A DNA stretch of 63,921 nt from positions 1-63,921 of the forward strand of contig NZ_CADIKL010000047.1 of NCBI RefSeq assembly GCF_902859945.1. The letters are read 5' to 3'. The translations under genes were made by a program, and so were the position numbers. Below are positions 52,088 through 60,507 of this stretch, piece after piece (within the stretch, counting starts at the first letter, position 1; the number at the start of each line of letters is the position of its first letter). Source of the stretch: Paraburkholderia caffeinitolerans. GTDB taxonomy: Bacteria > Pseudomonadota > Gammaproteobacteria > Burkholderiales > Burkholderiaceae. The notes under the pieces are model-generated. The model saw only the letters and a program-made list of their open reading frames with translations. It had not been told where the DNA came from and did no database searches.

Positions 52088-52582
52088 ATGACCGACCAAC
52101 AGAAAGACCCGTTGCGGCGCAGGGTGCTGGGCTGGGGCGTCGCGTGCGCCCCAGCCGAGGCGAACGCCGATATCGGACGCGACATTCGCTTCGTGACGAC
52201 GAACGGCCTGCTCGATCTCGCGTGCGTCGAGCTGATCGACAACCTGGGCCAGTCGCTGTCCATCGCGCTGACCACCGCGCTCGGCAGCGACCTGTTCAAC
52301 GTCGGCTACGGCTTCGACGGCATCAACGCGATCGCCGAGGAAACCAACCCGGTCCTGATGCGCGAGCGCATTCGCATCGCGGTCATCAAGGTGCTGCGCG
52401 CCGACCCGCGCATCCGTCGCATCGTCGACGTCAAGCTCGAGGATGGCCGTCTCGACCCCATCACGGCCGGCAGTCGCATCCTCGATGTGCGTGTGGCGTT
52501 CGAAACGCTCTCGGGCGACACGTACGCCATCAATATCGATCAAATCGCGCTCGGCGCGGGCCAGGTGACCACGAATGGCTGA
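52088..52582 (+). CDS. gp25-like baseplate wedge protein
   Basis: A 164-residue GPW/gp25 family protein that links the baseplate to the sheath and starts contraction. Family features are the N-terminal LLDLACVELIDNLGQSLSIALTTALGSDLFNVGYGFDG, then MRERIRIAVIKVLRADPRIRRIVDVKLEDGR, the conserved helix-strand with the acidic E-x-R centre, and a C-terminal strand (SGDTYAINIDQIAL). GGAGGA precedes the ATG. It overlaps the baseplate J gene by eight bases, the usual gp25-J order. Confidence 0.88.
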   Translation: MTDQQKDPLRRRVLGWGVACAPAEANADIGRDIRFVTTNGLLDLACVELIDNLGQSLSIALTTALGSDLFNVGYGFDGINAIAEETNPVLMRERIRIAVIKVLRADPRIRRIVDVKLEDGRLDPITAGSRILDVRVAFETLSGDTYAINIDQIALGAGQVTTNG

Positions 52583-54023
52583 CCAGAACCCCACCAGTAT
52601 CGACACCGCCGATGTGCTTGCGGTGGACGCGTCCGTAATCCGGACGACCAGCGCGGCCCCGTTCGGCGTCACGCCGCAAGGGTTCTACGCGAAGCCGTTC
52701 GCGCGGCTGCTCGCCGAGAAGCTCGCGCTTGGCCGAGCGCTGTTCGGCACCGACCTCGACCTCACCTCGGGCTCGGTTGTGCGCAAGCTCTTCGAGGTTG
52801 CGGCGCTGGAAGACGCCCGCACCTGGACGGCGCTGGGCGCGATCTACGACAACATGTTCGTGGTGTCGGCCGAGGGCCAGGCATTGAGCAGCCTCGGCGC
52901 GGAACTCGGTCTGCCGAGGCCATACCTGGAGGCGACCGGCAAGATCACGCTGAAGCTCACGGGCACGCTCCCGGCCGGCGTCGCGCAGATCACGATCCCG
53001 CGCGGCGCGCGGCTGCTGACGCCGGGCGGGCATCACGCCGCAACCGACGAATCGGCGACGATCACCGCCGCGAGCCCGCAGGTCGATATCGCCGTGGTCG
53101 CCTTCTACCCAGGGCCTTCGCACAATCTCGATCCGGCCGTCACGGCAGCCGACAACAGCCATCCACAAAAAATCGACCGCTGGAACCCGTACGACACGAA
53201 GCTCGCCGATCTGCGCGCCGCCGAAGAAGCCGCGAACAAGGAACTCATCAGCATCACGCACAACGAAAAGCTGACCGGCGGCGAGCTGCAATGGCCCGAC
53301 GCGCGCTACCGCTCGATGCTGCTGCGCGCGCCGCACTCGATCTGGACCGTCGACGCGATCCAGATCGCGGTGTCGCTCGTGCCAGGCGTGCGCCAGGCGC
53401 TGATCCGCGACGCGTGGGGCGGGCTCGACATCAACCAGTCGATCTTCGGCAACTTCAACTTCATCGAGCGCGTATTCGGCAGCGAGCGAGACCTAGGGAA
53501 TCCTTACTATTTCACCGTGCTCGTGTCGCCCACGGACTCGGCGATCTGGGACGGACCCGACGGTCTCGAAGCGTCGGTACTCACGGCCATCGAGGATCTG
53601 CGCCCGCTCGGCATTTTCCCGCAGGTGCAGCAGGCCGAGCAGATCGGCATCTGCGTGAACGCGGACCTGGTCGTGCGCGGCATTCCGATGCCGTTCGGCT
53701 CGAAGGCGTCCGTCAATGCATCGGCACCGGCCCAGGCGCTGAAAGCGCGGCTCAACGAGCGGCTGCGCCGCTACATCGACAGCCTGTCGTTCGGCGAACC
53801 GGTGCGGGTCTCGGAAGTGATCTGGGCGATGATGAGCGAGTCCGGTATCACCGATGTCCAGAACGTCATGCTGCTCCGCTATCCGCCAGCGATGGAAAAC
53901 ATCGACTTCACTCAGGCGCAGACGAACGGCCCCGCCGGACCCGGCTGCGGCCTGAACATCGATCTGGCGATCAACCAGGTGGCCGACTTCGTGGACACCG
54001 CAACGGTGCTGACGATCATATGA
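52575..54023 (+). CDS. Baseplate J-like protein
   Basis: A 482-residue baseplate wedge protein (gp6/J family) that forms the ring around the hub. The N-terminal half contains FARLLAEKLALGRALFGTDLDLTSGSVVRKLFEVAALEDARTWTALGAIYDNMF and ATGKITLKLTGTLPAGVAQITIPRGARLLTPGG, the standard J text. The second half has WTVDAIQIAVSLVPGVRQALIRDAWGG and GSKASVNASAPAQALKARLNERLRRYIDSLSFGEPVRVSEVIWAMMSESGITDVQNV. The ring-forming core is complete. It is followed 55 bases later by the 786-aa gene. Confidence 0.9.
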   Translation: MADQNPTSIDTADVLAVDASVIRTTSAAPFGVTPQGFYAKPFARLLAEKLALGRALFGTDLDLTSGSVVRKLFEVAALEDARTWTALGAIYDNMFVVSAEGQALSSLGAELGLPRPYLEATGKITLKLTGTLPAGVAQITIPRGARLLTPGGHHAATDESATITAASPQVDIAVVAFYPGPSHNLDPAVTAADNSHPQKIDRWNPYDTKLADLRAAEEAANKELISITHNEKLTGGELQWPDARYRSMLLRAPHSIWTVDAIQIAVSLVPGVRQALIRDAWGGLDINQSIFGNFNFIERVFGSERDLGNPYYFTVLVSPTDSAIWDGPDGLEASVLTAIEDLRPLGIFPQVQQAEQIGICVNADLVVRGIPMPFGSKASVNASAPAQALKARLNERLRRYIDSLSFGEPVRVSEVIWAMMSESGITDVQNVMLLRYPPAMENIDFTQAQTNGPAGPGCGLNIDLAINQVADFVDTATVLTII

Positions 54024-54078
54024 GACGCGCAACCGCCGTGACGGGCCACACGCGAACGCTGCGCCGCAAGGAGGCGCC

Positions 54079-56439
54079 ATGCCTGACATTCTGAAGCCCG
54101 ACCGCTGGGCGGCATCATCGCAAGGCAATATGTTCGCGAATCTCACCGCGCCATTCGCGGGCGGCGCGCAGGTGCGGGACATCGCGTGCGACGCCACGGG
54201 CCACGCGGCGATTGCCGACGTGACCCGCGATCCGCTGCTCGTCGTGGCGCCAGCCGCCGCGCTCGGCGCGACCGGTCTGCAGGTCAGCGCCGTGCTGCTT
54301 CCGGGCAACGCGCCGGCAAGCTTCGGCACGGCCGTGTTCGCTCCGTGGACCGAAGCGGGCGCGTTCGTACCGCTCCATCTGCCGACGGTCGATCCGGACG
54401 TCCGGACGGCCGCGCCGTTCACGCTGGTCCTGACGCTGACCGCCATCGCCGCGGACGGCACGACCAGCGCCATCGCCGTCAACCAGATCGCAAACCAGAT
54501 CCAGCTTCAATTGATCGAAGGGATTTTCGGCCGGCTGCTCTACGCGCTTTCAGCGGAGAAGCACACGATCCGGCGTCAGGCGCGCGAATTGGCAGCGATG
54601 CGGCAACTGGCCAGCGCGGCGGGCGACGCGCTCGACCGCGTCGGCGCGGAAGTGGCCGTGCCGCGCCTCGCCGACCGGCTCGCTGCCGATGCGGGCCACA
54701 TTGTCCTCCAGCCGTGGACCGACGCCGGCGGCGCACCGGTTCCGGAACCCGACGACAACTACCGGCGCCGGCTCGCCCTGTTCCGGCCGTTCCTGCGCGC
54801 GACCCGCGCGCGACTCGACGAAGCGCTGAACGGCCCCGGCGCCAACAACGCGCCCAATGCCGGGCTCCTCGCCGGCCTTGGCGTGCAGGCGCGCCTGCAG
54901 ATCGACGAACAGGTCAATCCGTTCGCGGTCGCGGTTCATTTGATCAGCACCGGCAGCGACGCTGTCCGCACTAACTTCCTCGCTTACGTTCGCGCGGTCC
55001 ATCTGATCTGGCCGCAGGACGAACCGACGGCGAACGGGGTTCATTTGGCGCGGGCGCTGTCGACGGAACGCCGCGCCAGCGTCGAGACCTTGCGTGCGAG
55101 CCTGCGCCAGAGCTTCAACTTTCCGACCCAGGCTGCGCTGGCGCCGCTGCTCGCATCGGCGCTGGATCGCGTCGGGCGCTGCCGGCGCGCACTCGGCCAG
55201 GCTGCGCACTGGACCGTCACGCGCGCGCAGGATGGCACCGCAAACAGCCGCTACCAGCTTGGGCTGGGCGCCGACCTCCAGCCGCCCGCCGCTGCGGACC
55301 TCGACGCGCTCGCGGCAGCTGTCGCCCACCCGCCGGCCATCGCCGATGCCGAACTTGCGGCGCTCGTGAGCGCGATGACGCCGGCGTCGTCCGCGACCGA
55401 CCCAACCGGTGCGTGGTTCCTGAATGCGTGCGGCCTGCAGACCGCCTATTCGGTGGACGCCACAACCCTCTACGTTTCGCACCTGCCCGCGTTCGGGCTC
55501 GTGATCGCCGGGCCGGCAAACGGCGCTGTGAACGCATCGGCCACGCTGCAGGCCGCTTACCAGGCGCCGGGCGACCCGACGGCGAACGTCGTGATCCACG
55601 ATGGCCTGGCCGCCACGCTCGCACAATGGACGGCGTCCGGCGGCACCGCATGGACCGCGCTCTCGGCTATCGACGCCACCACCGCATGGAACGCCGCCGC
55701 GCCCCACGCGGCAGCAGACCCGGCGCTCAACGTGTTCCGTGCCGCCGGCCTCGCCGATCTCACCGTGCCCGCGCCCATCGTCGCGCAACTCGAGGCGCTC
55801 CCGCCGGAACTGGTCGCCGTCATCGCCCTGCCGGCCGCGCTGGCCACAGCGGTGCTGACTGGCATACCATCGGCAGCCGACGACCTGAAGCGGCTGGTCG
55901 GTCTTTTTGCGGCCAACGGACTCGCCTCGGCGCTGCCGCTCACCACCACCGACCACCGCGTGATCCTGACGATCGGCGCGATCGGCCTGCCCGGCGCGGG
56001 CGTGAATCTCTCCGATCGCCGCTCGGTCGGCTTCCGCTGGTACACCGTCCCGCTCGCAGGCAGCGGCGGCACGGTCAAGCCGATCGGCAGCCGGACCGTC
56101 TTCACTTCCGCGACGGCCGGACTCACGGCGGTTGTGGTGCTCGGCTACGCGCGCCGGCCCGGCCTGAACGACCCCTACGAATTCCGGGCCAGCGTGCCGA
56201 ACGGCACCCTGCTCACGATCCCCCAGTACGAGTACCTGATGAACACGCTCGGGGAAATCCTGCCGATCGGCGTGCTGGTCAATACCTTCGATCTGCGCCA
56301 GAGCGGCGTCGACCTGAACGGAGACGGCCACGCCGATCCGCTCCCGCCCAGCGCCGCGCGCACGTTCCGCCCATTCCGGCAAGACCGCCATCGCGGCCTT
56401 GTCGTTCCGCCACTGCCCGCCGCCGACACAGGCGCATAG
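54079..56439 (+). CDS. Large baseplate-associated protein, Ala-rich, Afp12-like position
   Basis: A 786-residue protein I cannot place firmly. Residues ~1-130 are beta-rich (FAPWTEAGAFVPLHLPTVDPDV, FTLVLTLTAIAADGTTSAIAVNQI). Residues 150-330 contain NYRRRLALFRPFLRATRARLDEALNG, reminiscent of tail-wedge proteins. A long Ala-rich region follows (~340-640), then beta strands. Near the end, DLNGDGHADP (Asp745-Asp753) is a Ca-binding DxNxDGxxD loop. The slot directly after baseplate J corresponds to Afp12/Pvc12 or phage gpI. It carries AAGGAGG before its ATG. Confidence 0.72.
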   Translation: MPDILKPDRWAASSQGNMFANLTAPFAGGAQVRDIACDATGHAAIADVTRDPLLVVAPAAALGATGLQVSAVLLPGNAPASFGTAVFAPWTEAGAFVPLHLPTVDPDVRTAAPFTLVLTLTAIAADGTTSAIAVNQIANQIQLQLIEGIFGRLLYALSAEKHTIRRQARELAAMRQLASAAGDALDRVGAEVAVPRLADRLAADAGHIVLQPWTDAGGAPVPEPDDNYRRRLALFRPFLRATRARLDEALNGPGANNAPNAGLLAGLGVQARLQIDEQVNPFAVAVHLISTGSDAVRTNFLAYVRAVHLIWPQDEPTANGVHLARALSTERRASVETLRASLRQSFNFPTQAALAPLLASALDRVGRCRRALGQAAHWTVTRAQDGTANSRYQLGLGADLQPPAAADLDALAAAVAHPPAIADAELAALVSAMTPASSATDPTGAWFLNACGLQTAYSVDATTLYVSHLPAFGLVIAGPANGAVNASATLQAAYQAPGDPTANVVIHDGLAATLAQWTASGGTAWTALSAIDATTAWNAAAPHAAADPALNVFRAAGLADLTVPAPIVAQLEALPPELVAVIALPAALATAVLTGIPSAADDLKRLVGLFAANGLASALPLTTTDHRVILTIGAIGLPGAGVNLSDRRSVGFRWYTVPLAGSGGTVKPIGSRTVFTSATAGLTAVVVLGYARRPGLNDPYEFRASVPNGTLLTIPQYEYLMNTLGEILPIGVLVNTFDLRQSGVDLNGDGHADPLPPSAARTFRPFRQDRHRGLVVPPLPAADTGA

Positions 56440-56448
56440 GAGACCGAA

Positions 56449-57585
56449 ATGGCTGTCGATACACTGCAACTCGATGGAATGGCGATCTCCGATGTGATGA
56501 AGTCCATTCGGGACACGGGCGTTGGCGATTCGGAAGCGTCGATCATCCTCGGCAACTGGCTGATCCAGCAAGGCGCGCGGCAACAGCGCGTCTTCAACTA
56601 TCAGACCGATTTCCCGGCTATCGAGACGGACTGCGTCGAAACCTTCACGCCGACCTTTCACCACACGGACTGGGTGGACGGCGAGAGCGTGGTGCAGGCC
56701 CAGCAATCGGCCGGTGAAGAAGGCTTCAACTCGCGCCTGCACAAGATCGAGCAGGACTTCGCCGCCGTGCGCACGGACCTCGGCCAGGTGTTCGCGTGCC
56801 TCGCGAACATGCGCGCCGAGATTCGCAGCCTGCTCGACGAAATTCGGACCCAGATCAATCTGATCAACGCGGACTTGTTCAACCTCGCGCAGGGACGCCC
56901 GAGCTACGAGCCGCCGAGCTTCTCCCCGGTAGCCTTCATTCCGCCCTTCGACGCGACGAACGCTCATTTTGTTGGTTCAACGAAGTATTTCAACAAGGAT
57001 GTCGCGGTCTGGCAGACCAGCCAGGGAACCATCATGCTGCCGAACGTGACACCAACGCCGTCGAACCCGGCCAGCGATCCGCGCGTGTCGGGCCCGGCAA
57101 GTCTGGCGAAATTCATGACGTCAAATCCGCAATTCCTCCAGCAGTTCGGCGGCAAGCCGGTCAGCAAGGCCGACCTGGTCAAGAACTACGGGACGCAGAC
57201 GCTCGACAACGGCATGAGCGTCGCAGACGCCGTGAGCATTCTTCCGGATACGGGTTCGTATGCGAATTCGGACGCACTCGCATCGGACCTCGCCGAGCGC
57301 CAGGCCGGTGCGATTCGCTCGTCGGGCGGGAGCGACGTCGTCAATGCGGCGCTTGGCGTTCAGGGGGCGACCGGTGCGGCGTCCAGCGCGCCGGTCACTA
57401 ACCTGCCCGGCTTGTCATCGAGCGCCGCCGCAGCGTTGAACAAAGGCGGTATCACCACGATCGGGCAACTTGCGGCCGCCAATCCCACCGATGTCAACAA
57501 AGCCCTGTCGACAGGAGGCGTGGCGATGAACTCGGGCGACGTGGCCGCGACGTCAGTGCTGGCCAAGACGTTGACGCGTGTTTAG
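56449..57585 (+). CDS. Last injection-system protein: coiled coil plus helix-hairpin-helix tail
   Basis: A 378-residue protein, not a recognised family. Residues ~95-150 form a coiled coil (GFNSRLHKIEQDFAAVRTDLG, MRAEIRSLLDEIRTQINLINADLFNL). A Pro-rich stretch (PPSFSPVAFIPPFDATN) follows. Residues 250-310 are polar, and the C-terminus has two helix-hairpin-helix-like motifs (LPGLSSSAAAALNKGGITTIGQLAAANPTDVNKALS). The trimeric coiled coil and terminal position could make it a fibre or receptor-binding part, but no fibre repeats are visible. GGAG precedes the ATG at 56449. Confidence 0.7.
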   Translation: MAVDTLQLDGMAISDVMKSIRDTGVGDSEASIILGNWLIQQGARQQRVFNYQTDFPAIETDCVETFTPTFHHTDWVDGESVVQAQQSAGEEGFNSRLHKIEQDFAAVRTDLGQVFACLANMRAEIRSLLDEIRTQINLINADLFNLAQGRPSYEPPSFSPVAFIPPFDATNAHFVGSTKYFNKDVAVWQTSQGTIMLPNVTPTPSNPASDPRVSGPASLAKFMTSNPQFLQQFGGKPVSKADLVKNYGTQTLDNGMSVADAVSILPDTGSYANSDALASDLAERQAGAIRSSGGSDVVNAALGVQGATGAASSAPVTNLPGLSSSAAAALNKGGITTIGQLAAANPTDVNKALSTGGVAMNSGDVAATSVLAKTLTRV

Positions 57586-57604
57586 CGCGGCCATATCCGG
57601 GTGA

Positions 57605-57628
57605 GGGGCGGGCATGACCCGCCGCCCC
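57605..57628 (+). terminator. Hairpin after the injection-system operon
   Basis: GGGGCGGG (57605-57612) pairs with CCCGCCGCCCC (57618-57628) with one bulged base. It lies between the end of the operon and the convergent PNPOx gene and may end both transcripts. There is no T run. Confidence 0.5.
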
Positions 57629-57631
57629 GGC

Positions 57632-58312
57632 TTACCTCCCAGCACGCCGAGCCCACGCCGTCACATAGTCAGGCGCGGCATCCCCCGGCGGTGTGCCGTC
57701 GGGCTCAGGCGCGAGCGGCGTAAGCGCTAGCGGCAACACGCCCGCCCAGACAGCACGCCCGAGATCCGCTTCATCGTCCTTGGGCCCGCCGGTGCGAATC
57801 TTCGCGGCCGCTTCGTCGAGCGGCAAACGCAGCACCGTCGTCGCGGCCAGCTCGTTGCGATCGCCGGCACGCACCTCATGTGCGCGGCCCCGCGCAATGT
57901 GGTCGAGAAAGGCGTCGAGCGCAGCGGCCTTGCGATCGGCCGCAACCACTTCGAACGCGCCGTAGATCATCGCCGAACGGTAGTTCATCGAGTGATGAAA
58001 CGCCGAGCGCGCGAGCACAAGGCCATCGAGGTGCGTGATCGTCACGCAGACCTGCGCGCCCTCGGCCGCGAGCCGCAGCATGCGGCTGCCGTTGGAGCCA
58101 TGGATGTAGAGATGATCGCCCTCGCGCCAGCACGCAGTGGGAATGCAGTGCACGCCGTGCTCGTCGGCAAACGCAACGTGGCATAGATAGGCCGCGTCGA
58201 GAATGGCGTAAAGCTTGTCGCGATCGTAATGCCCGCGCTCGGCGATGCGGCGCACCCGCGTACGCGGCGACGGCGCCTTGCCATTGACAGAAGCGGTATC
58301 GATATCGGACAT
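57632..58312 (-). CDS. Pyridoxamine 5'-phosphate oxidase-like flavin-binding protein (NimA type)
   Basis: A 226-residue protein with the FMN-binding split-barrel fold. The core is YAILDAAYLCHVAFADEHGVHCIPTACWREGDHLYIHGSNGSRMLRLAAEGAQVCVTITHLDGLVLARSAFHHSMNYRSAMIYGAFEVV, the pattern of NimA-related and DUF447-like flavoproteins. Its role may be nitro or F420/FMN chemistry, but the true substrate is unknown. The ATG at 58312 has GAGGAG nine bases upstream. It is convergent with the contractile operon. Confidence 0.85.
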   Translation of the reverse strand: MSDIDTASVNGKAPSPRTRVRRIAERGHYDRDKLYAILDAAYLCHVAFADEHGVHCIPTACWREGDHLYIHGSNGSRMLRLAAEGAQVCVTITHLDGLVLARSAFHHSMNYRSAMIYGAFEVVAADRKAAALDAFLDHIARGRAHEVRAGDRNELAATTVLRLPLDEAAAKIRTGGPKDDEADLGRAVWAGVLPLALTPLAPEPDGTPPGDAAPDYVTAWARRAGR

Positions 58313-58447
58313 CCTCGGCATCTCCTCGATTGGGTTCGGATGCCGATTACGTTAGCGAAACGGTGGCTCCATGGGTAGACCCAGCACGGAGCATTCGCCT
58401 GGGGCCACGGTGCAAGCTCACCTTCAGCCGGATTCGTGCCGCAAGCG

Positions 58448-59488
58448 TTACTTTCTCGTGATCGTCTTACGCGCGGGACGCAGCGGCTTCGCCGGAGCAT
58501 CTGCGGAACGCCCCGTGCGCCGCTGCACGCGCTGTGCCGGCGCGGCACCGGCGGCCTTGCCTGCGCCACTGCCCTCGCCCGTCTTCTTGCGCAGCGCATC
58601 GAGTTCCAGCGCCTGCGCCGCATGCGCCGCGCGCAGCGTCTCCAAGCGCCCTTCCTGCATGCCAGCCTGGTGCCGCAAGTCGCCAAGCTGCCCCTGCAGC
58701 GATTGAATCTCCGCCCGCGCACTTTCTTCGGCCCGCGTGGCGCGTTTGCTGGACGCCTCGACGTCGCGCTGCAAGCGCACATTGGCCGAGCGCTCGCGCT
58801 CGATTTCAAGCAGCGCGCGCTTTTCCGCAGCCTGCAAACGGGTTTCGGCCAACTCTGCTCCAGCACGAAGCTTGTCGAGTTCGACGGCGAAATCGGCACG
58901 CGCCTGCGCGAGCGCGGCATCGCGCTCACGGCCATCCTGCTGCAACCGCTCCACCTCGCGTTCCAGCGCGTTGCGCGTGGCGACGGCGGCGGCCTGCGCC
59001 TGTTCCAACTCCTGAATACGCACCTGCGCTGCAAGCAACGCGCTCGTGCGTTGCTCGAGCGCCGTCTCGGTACGCGCGAGATCGCCCTGCATCGCGGTAA
59101 CGGACGCCTCGGCCGCCTGGCGCGCCTGCTCAACCTCTACGCGCAGCGCCTCTAGCGCGTCCTGCGCGGCCGCCGTGGCGCGCGTCCACAGCGCGGCCAC
59201 GAGTTCGCCCGCCGCGCCCTGCAACTCTTCGGGCAGGTCCGCGTGCTCGATGCGCACACGGCTTTTCTCGCGCAACTCCGCCCAGAATTCGGACAGCACC
59301 GCCGTGGGCGTGCCCATGCTGCCACGGCGTACGAGCTGATAAAGCCGGTTGGCGGTGGGCGTAACACCGAAGCGAAAGAACAGCAACGCGCACACTTCGC
59401 GATAAAGCTCGCGGGTCTTGGGAAATTCGCTCTTGAGCCGCTCGATTTCGGCGGTAATACGAACTTCATCGAGAGTGTCGTCGGACAT
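58448..59488 (-). CDS. KfrA-type DNA-binding coiled-coil protein
   Basis: A 346-residue protein with the KfrA N-terminal DNA-binding domain (residues ~10-125: ITAEIERLKSEFPKTRELYREVCALLFFRFGVTPTANRLYQLVRRGSMGTPTAVLSEFWAELRE). A long alpha-helical coiled coil follows to about residue 305, with heptads such as LEREVERLQQDGRERDAALAQ. The tail is basic and Arg/Lys/Pro-rich (RPARKTITRK). The family is best known as plasmid partition regulators, but chromosomal copies are common in Burkholderia. Function here is unknown; DNA binding and filament formation are likely. Confidence 0.88.
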   Translation of the reverse strand: MSDDTLDEVRITAEIERLKSEFPKTRELYREVCALLFFRFGVTPTANRLYQLVRRGSMGTPTAVLSEFWAELREKSRVRIEHADLPEELQGAAGELVAALWTRATAAAQDALEALRVEVEQARQAAEASVTAMQGDLARTETALEQRTSALLAAQVRIQELEQAQAAAVATRNALEREVERLQQDGRERDAALAQARADFAVELDKLRAGAELAETRLQAAEKRALLEIERERSANVRLQRDVEASSKRATRAEESARAEIQSLQGQLGDLRHQAGMQEGRLETLRAAHAAQALELDALRKKTGEGSGAGKAAGAAPAQRVQRRTGRSADAPAKPLRPARKTITRK

Positions 59489-59566
59489 GGCGAGAAGGGG
59501 TAAGGTCGATTCGATTAATAATACAACGTAAAACGTTGAATTCCTACTTTTTCGTGACCGATGGCT

Positions 59567-59911
59567 TCAAGGTTTTGCGGAATCGGGATCCGCCTGAATC
59601 AGCGCCGCGAGTTTTTGCCGTTCTAGCGCGACGTCGCTCACGCCGGATGCCGGCCAATCCAGCGCCACGCCGTTGGCGAGGGAGTCGCGAACCAGCGTCT
59701 GGTACTGCCAGTCGCTGATGCGGCCGTGATCCATCGCATCCGAGATTTCATGCCGGAACGCAACCGGAAAGCTCGTATAGGCGCGCGACAAGGCCGCGTA
59801 CTGCCTTGCATCGACTTCCTTCGAGGATGGCACCGCAGTCCAGATAACGACTGCCACAATTGCTGTGAACGGAATGGCGGTGTAACGGAGAATGAATTTA
59901 ATCGGTGTCAT
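59567..59911 (-). CDS. Small membrane-anchored protein of unknown function
   Basis: About 114 residues from the ATG at 59911. One N-terminal hydrophobic helix (IKFILRYTAIPFTAIVAVVIWTAV) is followed by a polar domain rich in Ser, Ala and Asp (EVDARQYAALSRAYTSFPVAFRHEISDAMDHGRISDWQYQTLVRDSL). The latter resembles small Burkholderia proteins of unknown role. The ribosome-binding site is weak. It lies between the KfrA and DUF523 genes on the same strand. Confidence 0.6.
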   Translation of the reverse strand: MTPIKFILRYTAIPFTAIVAVVIWTAVPSSKEVDARQYAALSRAYTSFPVAFRHEISDAMDHGRISDWQYQTLVRDSLANGVALDWPASGVSDVALERQKLAALIQADPDSAKP

Positions 59912-59993
59912 TAAGCGCCAGTGGATCTCATTGCGAGCGATGATTGTATTCGCCCCGAGATCGGCGCCAATTACGCCTGGCTGAGTTTGGGAA

Positions 59994-60506
59994 TCAGCCT
60001 TCGCGAGCCAACCGCGCACTGAGTGCGTCGATTTCCGAGTCCGCGAAAACTTCGATGCCGTGCTGGCGCAACAGCGCAGCCGTCACCCCTGCTCCGGCGC
60101 GGCGCTGGCCCGAGAAACTCCCGTCGTAGATGAAGCGGCTGCCACACGACGGACTGCCGTCGATCAGCAATGCGAAGCGGCAATCGTGCTCGCGCGCGAG
60201 TTCCAGCGCCGCCTGCGCCCCTGCGAGAAAAAGCGCGGTGACATCGGCGCCCGCGACATCAACCACGCGCGCCGTGCCCACAAGAACCGCTTCGCCCGAC
60301 TCCGCGCGCGCAATTTCGGCGGCCGGACGGGGCACGCCGAATCCCCCGCTCAACTCGGGACAGACGGACACAATGCGCCCCTCGCGCCGCCAGGCTTCAA
60401 GCGTCGGATGGACAAGCGTTTTGGCCGCGCCGTTATAACGAACCGGACTGCCGAGCAGGCACGCGCTTATCAGTATTTTTTGAGTCACCGCGGGCGAGGC
60501 CGTCAA
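59994..60506 (-). CDS. DUF523 family protein
   Basis: A 170-residue member of the DUF523 family of small Cys-containing proteins. Signatures are KILISACLLGSPVRYNGAAK, VSVCPELSGGFGVPRPAAEI and LLIDGSPSCGSRFIYDGSFSGQRRAGAGVTAALL, with conserved Cys that could bind a metal cluster. The TTG at 60506 lies one base past the acyl-CoA synthetase stop and would couple translation; a GTG at 60488 gives the more family-like start TQKILISACLLG and is a good alternative. Function unknown. Confidence 0.82.
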   Translation of the reverse strand: MTASPAVTQKILISACLLGSPVRYNGAAKTLVHPTLEAWRREGRIVSVCPELSGGFGVPRPAAEIARAESGEAVLVGTARVVDVAGADVTALFLAGAQAALELAREHDCRFALLIDGSPSCGSRFIYDGSFSGQRRAGAGVTAALLRQHGIEVFADSEIDALSARLAREG

Positions 60507-60507
60507 C

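Larger units (their letters stand above)
39884..57585 (+). other. Headless contractile injection system gene cluster
   Basis: Fourteen co-directional genes with gaps mostly under 60 bases or with overlaps. The order is unknown 313 aa, sheath, tube, small DUF5908-like, 1587 aa, unknown 239 aa, GpU-like, unknown 215 aa, hub/spike, PAAR-like, gp25, baseplate J, 786 aa, 378 aa. From sheath to hub this follows the logic of phage P2 tail operons (FI, FII, T, U, X, D); the later part matches Afp/PVC baseplate genes. No capsid, terminase, portal, integrase, lysis, AAA+ ATPase or T6SS membrane genes are present. It could be an extracellular contractile injection system or a tailocin. Confidence 0.8.

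Noticed and set aside
54550..56967. 805-codon open frame on the minus strand opposite the 786-aa and 378-aa genes
   Set aside because: Same shadow effect; it crosses the boundary of two plus-strand genes and encodes a low-complexity Arg/Gly-rich product.
39884..57585. Type VI secretion system
   Set aside because: The sheath is a single chain, not TssB/TssC, and TssJ, TssL, TssM, TssK and ClpV are absent.
39884..57585. Complete prophage
   Set aside because: No integrase, replication, capsid, portal, terminase or lysis genes and no attachment-site duplication are visible at the borders.
58448..59488. Integrated plasmid indicated by the KfrA-type gene
   Set aside because: No rep, par or mob genes are nearby and chromosomal KfrA-domain proteins are common in this family.
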